Shown: in pieces, positions 53,543 through 62,629 of the stretch
How the letters are laid out: every line of letters begins with the position of its first letter
How positions within the stretch are numbered: the first letter of the stretch is position 1
Origin: RHLJ01 sp963974345
Lineage (GTDB): Bacteria > Bacteroidota > Rhodothermia > Balneolales > Balneolaceae
Reading direction: 5' to 3'
Length of the DNA: 64,000 nt
Assembly: GCA_963974345.1 (NCBI GenBank)
Contig: CAXBBW010000006.1
Location: 124,001-188,000, forward strand
The notes under the pieces: model-generated
Told to the model about the DNA's origin: nothing
The model's input: the letters and a program-made list of their open reading frames with translations, nothing else
Database searches by the model: none
Translations under genes and position numbers: made by a program

Positions 53543-56353
53543 TTAGCTTATGTACTCTTTCAGATATTTACCAGTATAACTTTTTTCTACTTCTATTATG
53601 TCTTCTGGAGTACCTTCGGCTACAATTTGTCCGCCGCCAAATCCCCCTTCAGGTCCAACATCAATAAGCCAATCTGCACATTTTATAACATCTAAATTAT
53701 GCTCAATAATAATTACAGAATGACCTGCTACAACCAATTCATTAAACGCATCTAAAAGCTTAGCAACATCTTCAAAATGAAGACCGGTTGTTGGCTCATC
53801 GAAGAAATAAACGGTGTGATCTGTATTTTTTTTGCTTAAAAAACGAGCCAACTTTACCCGTTGAGCTTCCCCACCAGAAAGTGTTGTAGCACTTTGACCA
53901 AGTTTCAAATATCCAAGACCAACATCTTCAAGGGGTTGTAGTTTATTGATGATCGTGTTTTCATCAACAAAGAACTCTATCGCTTCAGAAATCGGCATTT
54001 CAAGTACATTATGGATGCTTTGACCCCGATATTTCACATTCAGAATATCTTTCCTAAATCTTGAGCCATTACAAACCTCACAGGTAAGTTCAATATCTGC
54101 CATAAACTGCATTTCGATTTTTTGAACGCCTTCACCTTGGCAGGTTTCACATCTTCCTCCTGGCACATTAAATGAGAAGTGACCAGGAGTATAACCCATA
54201 ATTTTAGCCTGACGTGTATTAGCAAATACATCTCTAATTCCATCAAATGCTTTCGTGTAGGTAGCAGGATTTGATCGGGAAGAACGACCAATCGGGCTTT
54301 GATCAACCATCTCTACATTATGGATGCTGCTCATTCCTGAAAGATCTCTAAAACGACCTACTTTTTGATTATAAGAACCAATATGCTTTCGAATACCACC
54401 ATACAGCGTATCATGAACTAAGGTGGATTTTCCAGAACCCGAAACTCCAGTAACTACAGTGAGAAGACCTAGAGGAAATTCTACATCCACATTTTTAAGA
54501 TTGTGTTCACTTGCTCCCTTTAGAGAAAGGACTTTTCCGTTACCTTTTCTTCTTTTTTTAGGGGTTTCAATTTCCTTACGGCGACTCAAAAACTTTCCTG
54601 TTAATGAATCTGCTTTTAATAGCTCGCTATAAGTACCATGAAAAACCACTTCACCGCCATGCACACCTGCAAAAGGTCCGATATCGATTATATTATCTGC
54701 AGATTTCATCATCTCGGGATCGTGTTCTACAACAAGCACCGTGTTCCCAATATCCCGTAGTGATTCCAATATTTTGATTAATCTATCATTATCTCTTGGA
54801 TGAAGGCCAATTGTTGGCTCATCAAGTACATACATGCTTCCAATTAACGAGCTGCCCAAAGCATTCGCCAAACTAATACGTTGAGATTCTCCACCACTCA
54901 AAGTATTTGCTAAACGATCTAAGGTGAGGTAATCCAGTCCGACTTCATCTAAATATTTAAGGCGTTTTTGAATTTCATATAAAATTTGTCCTGCTACTTC
55001 TTTCTCGAAATCGGTGAGTTCGAGCTTATCAAAATATTCACGAGCATGACCAATAGTAAGCTCCGAAACTTCTCCAACATGCATGTTTCCAACTTTTACA
55101 TAGTGTGAATCCTTTCGAACTCGATAGCCTTCACATTCAGGACATCGGCTATATCCTCGATAGCGCGAGTACAAGACGCGCATATGTACTTTATAGGTTT
55201 GAGTTTTGATTTCATCAAAGAACTTCCAGATTCCGATATACTCATCTTTCCCTTTCCAAATGATCTTTTTGACTTCTTTTGAAAGCTCAGAATAGGGAAC
55301 GTCAATTGGAATTTTCTCTTTGGCAGCTACTCTGATTAAATCTTTAAGATGAGCGCTAAATTTAGGAGAATCAAAAGGAGCTATGGCATTATTTCTAATA
55401 CTTCGATCATGATCTGGAATCACCAAATCTTCATCAATGCCAGCAACACGTCCAAAACCTTCACATTTTGGGCAAGCCCCAAAAGGATTGTTAAACGAAA
55501 ACATTTGTGGAGTCGGCTCAGCAAACTCCATTCCATCCATTTCAAAACGTTCGCTAAAAGGTAATTCTTCGCCGCCTCTCATTTTAATTGAACTTCGTCC
55601 AGCGCCTTCTCTAAACGCAGTTTCTAGAGAATCTGCAATTCTTGTAATCGTAGCTTCATCATCCTTTAACACCAGCCGATCTACAAGAACTCGATACTGA
55701 TCTGCCTTAAATTTCTTGAGATCTGGCTCTTCCGTTGTTAGGTCAAGTATGCTTTCGTCGCTTAGCTTCAGTAACCTGTTTAAACCTTTCTCTTTAAGTA
55801 CCTTAAGTTCTTCGCCTACTTTCTTTTTGTCGTGGGTTGGAATCGGAAAAAGCACATAAAATCGCTCGCCTTCTTTCTGGGTTTTAAACAGCTCTTCAAT
55901 CGCCGTTCTTGGGGAATCTTTTTTTACACGTCTTCCTGAAATTGGAGAATAGGTAACGCCAACTCTGGCAAACAACAATCGAAGGTAGTCATAAATTTCT
56001 GTTGTTGTACCTACGGTAGATCGCGGATTATTACTTGTGGTTTTTTGTTGTATCGCCATAGCTGGGGAAATGCCCTGCATAAAATCGACATCCGGTTTAT
56101 CCATTCGTTCTAAAAACTGGCGCGCATAACTTGAAAGGCTTTCCACATATCGGCGTTGACCTTCAGCGTAAATGGTATCAAAAGCGAGGCTTGATTTTCC
56201 AGATCCTGAAACACCCGTAACAACTGTAAGTTTATTTCGGGGAATCTCTACATCAATATTTTTAAGATTATGCGTACGAGCACCCTTTATAACAATCGGT
56301 CGATCTTTGCTGATCAATGAAGATGTTGAGATACCTTTTTTCGTGTTCGCCAT
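53543..56353 (-). CDS. uvrA: Excinuclease ABC subunit A
   Basis: 936 residues, full length. Two ATPase halves with Walker A GVSGSGKSSLAFD near residue 45 and GVSGSGKSTLVHD near 640, and signatures TLSGGESQRI and TLSGGEAQRV. Zinc-binding cysteine pairs: CPKCEGFGR, CPECEGYR, and the later CETCQGEG with CEVCNGSR. Family role: dimeric lesion sensor that loads UvrB in nucleotide excision repair. It is transcribed as the first gene before the ABC/lgt cluster, but a 71-nt gap makes co-transcription uncertain. Confidence 0.97.
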   Translation of the reverse strand: MANTKKGISTSSLISKDRPIVIKGARTHNLKNIDVEIPRNKLTVVTGVSGSGKSSLAFDTIYAEGQRRYVESLSSYARQFLERMDKPDVDFMQGISPAMAIQQKTTSNNPRSTVGTTTEIYDYLRLLFARVGVTYSPISGRRVKKDSPRTAIEELFKTQKEGERFYVLFPIPTHDKKKVGEELKVLKEKGLNRLLKLSDESILDLTTEEPDLKKFKADQYRVLVDRLVLKDDEATITRIADSLETAFREGAGRSSIKMRGGEELPFSERFEMDGMEFAEPTPQMFSFNNPFGACPKCEGFGRVAGIDEDLVIPDHDRSIRNNAIAPFDSPKFSAHLKDLIRVAAKEKIPIDVPYSELSKEVKKIIWKGKDEYIGIWKFFDEIKTQTYKVHMRVLYSRYRGYSRCPECEGYRVRKDSHYVKVGNMHVGEVSELTIGHAREYFDKLELTDFEKEVAGQILYEIQKRLKYLDEVGLDYLTLDRLANTLSGGESQRISLANALGSSLIGSMYVLDEPTIGLHPRDNDRLIKILESLRDIGNTVLVVEHDPEMMKSADNIIDIGPFAGVHGGEVVFHGTYSELLKADSLTGKFLSRRKEIETPKKRRKGNGKVLSLKGASEHNLKNVDVEFPLGLLTVVTGVSGSGKSTLVHDTLYGGIRKHIGSYNQKVGRFRDLSGMSSIHNVEMVDQSPIGRSSRSNPATYTKAFDGIRDVFANTRQAKIMGYTPGHFSFNVPGGRCETCQGEGVQKIEMQFMADIELTCEVCNGSRFRKDILNVKYRGQSIHNVLEMPISEAIEFFVDENTIINKLQPLEDVGLGYLKLGQSATTLSGGEAQRVKLARFLSKKNTDHTVYFFDEPTTGLHFEDVAKLLDAFNELVVAGHSVIIIEHNLDVIKCADWLIDVGPEGGFGGGQIVAEGTPEDIIEVEKSYTGKYLKEYIS

Positions 56354-56541
56354 GCTTTATTTTTTGGAAATTTCCGAATCAAGAATATACAGCTTTAAAG
56401 CTATCTTCCCGAGAGAGTTTGCTTAAAAATTTTCTCGCCGTATTAGTTCCATATCTTTTAGTTTATAGGATTTCCCTAAATAAAATGAATACGTCTTAAA
56501 CATTTCTTATTCGTACATTTTCTCTCCCTAATGTTAATCAC

Positions 56542-57114
56542 ATGATCATCAGTATGTATACAAACGACTTTTATAGAACTCAATTTTCATCTAACCTAGA
56601 TGTACTCAAAAAAATGGTACACGATGTGGATCATAAACTTTTGAATACCGTTCCTGCTCCCGGAAAATGGTGCATAGGTGAAGTTATAGACCATCTCTTA
56701 ATCATTGGCGGAAGATATCTTGAGGTATTAGAGGCAAAGCTGAACGATCGACCTGAATCTCTCCGCAAAGGGAGCGGCCCATATTCACATTCTTTCTTAA
56801 TTCGGTTATTTATAAAAGTGGTAAGTCCTGAGTATAAGCGGAAAACACCAACTATTGCCCCCTTCAAACCGCACGATCACAAGAACTTTGATAAGAATAC
56901 TTTGTTAAGTGATTTTGAGTCTTTGAATAAACGCTTTCTAGCATTGATTGATATTGCAGATGAATATGAACTTGATCTTGGAAAGATAAAAGTTGGCAAC
57001 CCGATTTACCCTATTTGGAAAATGAGCATAAGTGGATGTTTAGCGATTAATGAAGCGCATCAAAGAAGGCATTTTGGGCAGATTGAGAGGGTTTTGGAAG
57101 CTAATCAAGAATAA
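56542..57114 (+). CDS. DinB-superfamily (DinB_2-like) putative metal enzyme
   Basis: 190 residues; a second in-frame ATG at 56554 is an alternative start. DinB-fold helices with GKWCIGEVIDHLLIIGGRYLEV (His ligand in DHLL), and late NEAHQRRHFGQIERVL, supplying two further histidines. A proline-rich inserted loop (YKRKTPTIAPFKPHDHK) is unlike its paralogue at 42640. Family role: metal-dependent hydrolase or thiol transferase, substrate unknown. It is transcribed alone; its stop is about 60 nt from the convergent T9SS gene. Confidence 0.75.
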   Translation: MIISMYTNDFYRTQFSSNLDVLKKMVHDVDHKLLNTVPAPGKWCIGEVIDHLLIIGGRYLEVLEAKLNDRPESLRKGSGPYSHSFLIRLFIKVVSPEYKRKTPTIAPFKPHDHKNFDKNTLLSDFESLNKRFLALIDIADEYELDLGKIKVGNPIYPIWKMSISGCLAINEAHQRRHFGQIERVLEANQE

Positions 57115-57173
57115 CACTTCAATAGCTTTTGATAAACATTATAACCTATTCGCTATCCTTCAATTTTTAGGTG

Positions 57174-60056
57174 TTATTTGATAAGCATCATTTTCTTTGT
57201 TTCTACAAATGCACCTGCCTCAATTCGGTAAATATAAATGCCACTGGAAAGGTTTCGTGCATCGAATATTAAATCATGAAAACCGGCTGCTTTTTGCCCA
57301 TCAAATAGTTGGGTTACCATTTGTCCGATTGAGTTAAAGACAGAGATTCTTACGTTTGATGAAACCGGCAGACCGAATCTAATAGTTGTTGATGGGTTAA
57401 ACGGGTTTGGATAATTTTGGTTTAGTTCGAATTTGGATGGTACGGATTGTTCATTTTCATTAGAAACTACTGTACCTATAAAAATTGTCTGTGAAGACTC
57501 TGACGATAATCCCCCATTATCTGTAATTGTTAACGTAACTTCGAAGCTACCTACTTCGGAATAAGTATGCTCCGGATTTTGATTAGTGCTCGAACTCCCA
57601 TCACCAAAATCCCAATTCCATCTTACTACTCCGCCGTCGATTTTATCCTTATTGTCATTAGAATTGTCATTAAAAGATATCGTGTTGTTATTACCTGTAA
57701 CCAAAAACTCTGCACTTGGAAAATCATTAACGGGAGAAAAAGTAATTACCGATGAATCTGTTCTAGAGGCACCATCAGTATCTGTTGCTGTAATTATCAT
57801 GGTTTCTTGTCCCCACCAATCCTGAGGAGCAGAAATAGACATCGTTCCTAATTCTGCATCAATACTTGTCATTATTTTTGATGTGGGGTGCACAAAAAGA
57901 GAAAGGTCATCGACATCGTCTCTGTCATCTGCCAACACTTTATGAAGCCCAAAAGAGAAATCAGAATCTTCAAAAGTTGTGATTTCGAGTGGCATTAGGA
58001 TAAATGGGGCTGAGTTTGTGTCAACCTGTGCCTCTATATTAAGATAAATCGATTGCTCAAAAATAGTTCCTTCTTTTGAAGTAACGCGATAAACAAGCTG
58101 ATCTCTGCCCACATATTCTGAAATAGGGCGATAAATAATTTTAGTTCTCGAAAGGCTAATATCCGCTGTGCCGAAGTTTCCGTTAGTCACTCCAGATACA
58201 ACTGCGGGTAACTCAGAAGATATGAAGGAATCGTTTTCGAGTGGCTCAATAACTATCGAAGTCCCTGACGAAAGAGATACTGAGTCAGGATTCATGGTAA
58301 CTGGACCTGCATCTAAAATTGTAATATCAATGATAGATGAACTCAGAGTATCTCCTGATTCAGAAACCAAAAAGTATTCCTTTTGATAATTCCCAGTTAT
58401 CCCTGAAGTAGGCAAAAAAGCTACTAAAGTATCTTGAACAACAACCTCATTCCCTAATCCTGCAGGTTGTTCAAGATGAATAGCTACTTTATTACCAAAT
58501 CGGAAATCGTTTTTTAGGATGTCCAACGTATCAGAAAAAGCCGATGAAACGAGTAAAACGTCCTTCACAGCGATTACTTTTGTTGCCGCATCTTCGTAAG
58601 TGAAATCATTAAAGAATGGAGTCTCTAGCACTTTCTCCTTTAACCCATTACCATCTGAGTCAGATACAATATCATTCAAAAAAGTGACTCGATTTTCTGT
58701 CGAGTCTAGCTCTTCGATAAAAGTAGACCCATTAGATTTATTTAGTACGAATCGGTAAAAAATGGAGTCTTCTATTCCAACATCATAAAAAGGAATCGTA
58801 GCCGAATAAACGCTATCCCGATTATGAGAAAGATAATTTCTTTCGTGATCCCAATCATTAAACTCTCCAATTACAGAAACACGATCTATGACTGGATCAA
58901 ATTCTTCAAATTTCTCAAATGGTCCCATGTCAACTGAGAATATAACTTCTGCGCTCGTTTCATTTAGGCTTCCTGTAAACACATGTTTTTGTACAGCAGG
59001 GAATTCTTCGTTGAAGCTCCCTAAGTAAACTGTTTTTCCATCACTCGTAAAATCGATCCCTCGGGGTCGACCTAAACTTAACATGTTGTCACTTTCCGCC
59101 CAACTTACACTGTCTGTAGGAATAGGGTTTTCTGAAAGATCGCTATCAACATTGAAAGCATACCAAGTTTTATTAGTCCAGTTTGTTTCTTTTTCTAAAA
59201 ACAAATTTGGAGGGTCGTTTAAACTTCCTGAGCTCAACCAAAGATCTCCTGTTACTGGATGAATGGTCATAGACTCTGATGAAAACCCTTTCAATATAGT
59301 ATCTGGAACTTGCTCGAAGGGACTAAACTCATCGTTTCTCGAGTATCTGTAGACTGCACGATTTGTCCATCCTGTCCAAAAAATTGTACTTCCATCTGGA
59401 GTGACCTCAAAATCTCTTGAAAAGCTTCCTGTCAATGTGAATAGCTCTTCGGGGTTCTCCAAATTTGAATCGAGCCTAACCATCGGTGCATCTATAGAAA
59501 TAACAGAAGAAATATAAATATTTCCTTCTGCATCTGAAGAAGCTTCTGTTATTGCGGGGTTGTCTTGTATAGGTTCTAGATTTCTAGCTAATCCCAATCC
59601 TGTTTTATAATCTACTTTAAACAATGAATACCATTGTGAAATTATAATATTTCCTTCGTGGTCTGTAGTAAGACCTCTTCCCGATCTGGTTTCATAACTA
59701 TCTGATTCCTCATTCCAAAACCTTCCTAAAGTATCCGGAGGAGTAATACCATCTTCATAGGTTATAATTTTTAATGGAGAAAAAGAGGATTGAACACCGT
59801 TAGGTTCAAACACATAGATAACGCGTGTAGGCATCACTTCATTAGTTCTAATACCTAAAACACTATCGGTAGCAGCAAAAGGCTGAATCCACACTTTCCC
59901 ATCAGGGTCTACAGCAAGCCCATGAATTCCCAGTGAATTAAAGGCCTCTTGGTTTGGAAACAATTGAGGGTTAAAGGATTCATCAAGTATCCACTGCGCA
60001 TTAACAGTGCCGCTTATTGTTAAGATGAACAAAAGAAAACAGAAAAGCTTTTTCAT
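57174..60056 (-). CDS. T9SS-exported multidomain propeller/PKD protein
   Basis: 960 residues. Signal peptide 1-20 (SGTVNAQ). Two-component-regulator-like propeller segments (about 30-360) are followed by a carbohydrate-binding-like FNDWDHERNYLSHN module. Big/cadherin-like domains (about 560-770) and a PKD domain (WDFGDGSSSTNQNPEHTYSEVG) come next. The C-terminal 75 residues form the type IX sorting tail (NQNYPNPFNPSTTIRFGLP ... SSGIYIYRIEAG ... MMLIK). Family role: cargo attached to or released at the cell surface by the type IX system. No T9SS machinery genes are in the window. A LacI-like palindrome lies just upstream. Confidence 0.85.
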   Translation of the reverse strand: MKKLFCFLLFILTISGTVNAQWILDESFNPQLFPNQEAFNSLGIHGLAVDPDGKVWIQPFAATDSVLGIRTNEVMPTRVIYVFEPNGVQSSFSPLKIITYEDGITPPDTLGRFWNEESDSYETRSGRGLTTDHEGNIIISQWYSLFKVDYKTGLGLARNLEPIQDNPAITEASSDAEGNIYISSVISIDAPMVRLDSNLENPEELFTLTGSFSRDFEVTPDGSTIFWTGWTNRAVYRYSRNDEFSPFEQVPDTILKGFSSESMTIHPVTGDLWLSSGSLNDPPNLFLEKETNWTNKTWYAFNVDSDLSENPIPTDSVSWAESDNMLSLGRPRGIDFTSDGKTVYLGSFNEEFPAVQKHVFTGSLNETSAEVIFSVDMGPFEKFEEFDPVIDRVSVIGEFNDWDHERNYLSHNRDSVYSATIPFYDVGIEDSIFYRFVLNKSNGSTFIEELDSTENRVTFLNDIVSDSDGNGLKEKVLETPFFNDFTYEDAATKVIAVKDVLLVSSAFSDTLDILKNDFRFGNKVAIHLEQPAGLGNEVVVQDTLVAFLPTSGITGNYQKEYFLVSESGDTLSSSIIDITILDAGPVTMNPDSVSLSSGTSIVIEPLENDSFISSELPAVVSGVTNGNFGTADISLSRTKIIYRPISEYVGRDQLVYRVTSKEGTIFEQSIYLNIEAQVDTNSAPFILMPLEITTFEDSDFSFGLHKVLADDRDDVDDLSLFVHPTSKIMTSIDAELGTMSISAPQDWWGQETMIITATDTDGASRTDSSVITFSPVNDFPSAEFLVTGNNNTISFNDNSNDNKDKIDGGVVRWNWDFGDGSSSTNQNPEHTYSEVGSFEVTLTITDNGGLSSESSQTIFIGTVVSNENEQSVPSKFELNQNYPNPFNPSTTIRFGLPVSSNVRISVFNSIGQMVTQLFDGQKAAGFHDLIFDARNLSSGIYIYRIEAGAFVETKKMMLIK

Positions 60057-60075
60057 TACAGGAAGTTTTGTTTAT

Positions 60076-60088
60076 TGAAAGCGTTTCA
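60076..60088. promoter_or_regulatory. LacI/cre-like palindrome upstream of the T9SS gene
   Basis: TGAAA-GCG-TTTCA, extended by one pair to TTGAAAGCGTTTCAA, lies 20 nt before the start codon of the minus-strand T9SS gene. It resembles LacI-family operators but has an odd-length centre. A repressor of this class would be expected to act here if the site is real. Confidence 0.35.
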
Positions 60089-60181
60089 AACTTACTCAAA
60101 AAGCCTCTGTAAATAAAGCTTATATGGGTAAAACTAAACTCTGAAATATAAAAAAATGGTTTAAAGAAGTGATTACAAAAA

Positions 60182-62587
60182 TCACTCCCAATCCTCTTTC
60201 CAAATTTTCTTACCATCCGTTTTAAAAATGAGTGCTTTATCTCGGCTGGTGAAATAGAGGTCGGTTTCTGTTTCTCGAATTCTTTGTATGGCTTCGGGAT
60301 GTGGGTGCCTGAACCGATTTCTTTCAGCTAGAGAAACAACGGCTATTTCTGGGGTTACTTCTTTTAGAAAAGCTCTTTCGGAACTGGTTCGGCTACCATG
60401 ATGACCAACTTTTAAGAAATCGGTATCTAGCAAATCGCCATAGTTTTCTAGTAGTCGTTCTTCTTGATCTTCTCCAGCATCACCCGTAAATAGAAACTCA
60501 GATTCTCCATAAATCATATTCAAAACTACGGAATGTTGATTGGGGTCACTGTTGAATTTCTCGCCTTCGGGACCAAGAACTAAGATCAACAAAGCAGGAT
60601 CTATTTTTATTTGCTCTCCGGCTTTTACGGATTTTACTTCTATTCCTTTTGATCGGGCAAGTTCTAGGTAATTTTTGTATAAGTTTGATTCATATTCGTA
60701 GCCCGAGTTAATTATTTTTTCGATTTCAATTCCCTCAATTAAACTCAAAATCCCACCAATATGGTCAGCGTGTGGATGGCTTAGTATTACGGCATCTAGT
60801 TTTTCTATTCCTGTTTCTGTAAGATGTGGAAGAAGTATTGATTCTCCGCTGTTGAAACCTGGACTCCAAATGCCAGCATCAATCAAAATATGCTTTCCAT
60901 TTGGGGATTGAACAAGGGCGGCATCACCTTGACCAACATCAAAAATTGTGACTTTTAAAACTGGTTTCTCAAATTTGTTAATCGTTGATTCTACTTGAAT
61001 CAAGCCAAAAAGAAAAAGCGTAACTACAAGCCATTTCCATCTTATTTGAGGTGTTCTCCAGCTTGCGATAAAGAAGATAAATGCTATCCAAAATGGAAAT
61101 AGAAGAAGACTAGGTAAACTTGCCTTCATCCAAGCCCAATCTAAGTTTGAAGAGAATAGTACAAATGAGTTCATCGCGACAAGAAAAAGATTAGCTGGAA
61201 TATTTAGTAAAATTCCAATGACGGGCATAAAACTAGAGATGAAAAGACAAAACAATGCAAACGGAACAAGAATGCCAAGCAACGGGACAAATAGCGCATT
61301 TGCAACTGGGCTGATTAGAGAGACTTCCCCAAAATAAAATACTTGAACTGGATATAATCCAAGTTGTACTACAATTGAGACGATAACTACCATTAGTGGC
61401 TTTGCATACCAACGAAGTCGAAGCCAATATGGAAGTGCGTTTTGGATAATTGGCAATACAAGAAGTATGATAAGCACCGCAGAAAATGAAAGCTGAAAGC
61501 CAACTTCAAAAAGCTGAACTGGATTTATTATTAGTAAAGCTATCGCTGCTACACCCGTCAGATTTATAGAATTCGGTGATCGGTTAAAGAGTTTTCCGAA
61601 GGTGAAAAGTCCGGCCATTACCGAGGCACGAATTACAGATGCTGAAAATCCAGTGAGCCCAGCATAGCCGTACAGTATTAGAAGCAAGATGATCAGTCCA
61701 AAAACTCTTCCATATTTCTTCGACCAAAAGAATGGTATTATAAACCAAAAGGGCGCTATGATAAAGCCAACATGTAATCCTGAAACAGCCATAATATGGG
61801 ATAATCCCGCCCGTGCAAATGCTTGCTTTGATGCTCCTTCCAAATCTTGCTTATATCCAAGAAGTAATGCTTTTGCTATAGGAGCGGTGTCGTTATCAAA
61901 GTTCTTATCAACTAGCTTTAACGCCCTAATGCGCCACCAATTCCAGGATAACATACTCGTATTTGGCTTGCTTTCTCTCAAACTATCTAGTCGGATTTGA
62001 ACGTTGATGTCTCGTCTCTCGAGGTAGGATTTATAATCGAATTGATATGGGTTTCTTTTCTCAGAGATTGGAATAATGGTTCCGTTAAATACAATCTCAG
62101 TTCCTTGCTGAAAATCAGCTTTTTCTTCTATCAAGACTCTAGCTCGAAAAGAATTACTGGACTTTATATTAGGTGAAATCGTTACTTCATTGACCGTAAC
62201 ATCTGCTCTTAAGTTTCCTTCTGAGTTTCTACTTAAACTTTCAATGGTTCCAGCAAAAACCATCTCTTCCCACGGTGAAGCTTTTGCGAGCTGAATAATG
62301 AGAGGCTCCTCTTTTTGCTCATGAATCTGGTAACGCACCCATCCAAAAAGTAAAACGATGAATAAAAAGAATCCTATGAGGATGCGAGAAATATTGATAC
62401 TCAGCAGCTTTTCATTTCTCCATTCAAGAAAAAGGAAGAATAGAATGGTTCCTCCAAAAAGAATGCTCAAAACGAGAAGCTTTATTCCAAACCATTTCCC
62501 CGCAAGAATACCCACAATCAAAAGCAGAGCGATCCTTATTGCTGGGTATTGTGCAAATGGAAAATGATATGTTAGTTTAGACGACAC
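60182..62587 (-). CDS. comEC: ComEC/Rec2-type DNA-uptake channel with metallo-beta-lactamase domain
   Basis: 801 residues, full length. An N-terminal DUF4131-like region with TM segments, then the Competence domain: LGYKQDLEGASKQAFARAGLSHIMAVSGLHVGFII, GFSASVIRASVMAGLFT, and several TM helices. The C-terminal metallo-beta-lactamase-like domain has VGQGDAALVQSPNG and SHPHADHIGG (near residue 606), with later TGDAGEDQE and VGHHGSRTS. Family role: carries one DNA strand across the inner membrane and may degrade the other. Transcribed alone. Confidence 0.95.
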   Translation of the reverse strand: MSSKLTYHFPFAQYPAIRIALLLIVGILAGKWFGIKLLVLSILFGGTILFFLFLEWRNEKLLSINISRILIGFFLFIVLLFGWVRYQIHEQKEEPLIIQLAKASPWEEMVFAGTIESLSRNSEGNLRADVTVNEVTISPNIKSSNSFRARVLIEEKADFQQGTEIVFNGTIIPISEKRNPYQFDYKSYLERRDINVQIRLDSLRESKPNTSMLSWNWWRIRALKLVDKNFDNDTAPIAKALLLGYKQDLEGASKQAFARAGLSHIMAVSGLHVGFIIAPFWFIIPFFWSKKYGRVFGLIILLLILYGYAGLTGFSASVIRASVMAGLFTFGKLFNRSPNSINLTGVAAIALLIINPVQLFEVGFQLSFSAVLIILLVLPIIQNALPYWLRLRWYAKPLMVVIVSIVVQLGLYPVQVFYFGEVSLISPVANALFVPLLGILVPFALFCLFISSFMPVIGILLNIPANLFLVAMNSFVLFSSNLDWAWMKASLPSLLLFPFWIAFIFFIASWRTPQIRWKWLVVTLFLFGLIQVESTINKFEKPVLKVTIFDVGQGDAALVQSPNGKHILIDAGIWSPGFNSGESILLPHLTETGIEKLDAVILSHPHADHIGGILSLIEGIEIEKIINSGYEYESNLYKNYLELARSKGIEVKSVKAGEQIKIDPALLILVLGPEGEKFNSDPNQHSVVLNMIYGESEFLFTGDAGEDQEERLLENYGDLLDTDFLKVGHHGSRTSSERAFLKEVTPEIAVVSLAERNRFRHPHPEAIQRIRETETDLYFTSRDKALIFKTDGKKIWKEDWE

Positions 62588-62629
62588 ATAGAGTCAGACC
62601 GCTTTCTTCCCTATTCCTTACAAAAAAGT

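Noticed and set aside
57110..57178. 8-bp inverted repeat AATAACAC / GTGTTATT between the DinB_2 and T9SS genes
   Set aside because: Arms are 53 nt apart and include both stop codons; too weak to call a terminator.
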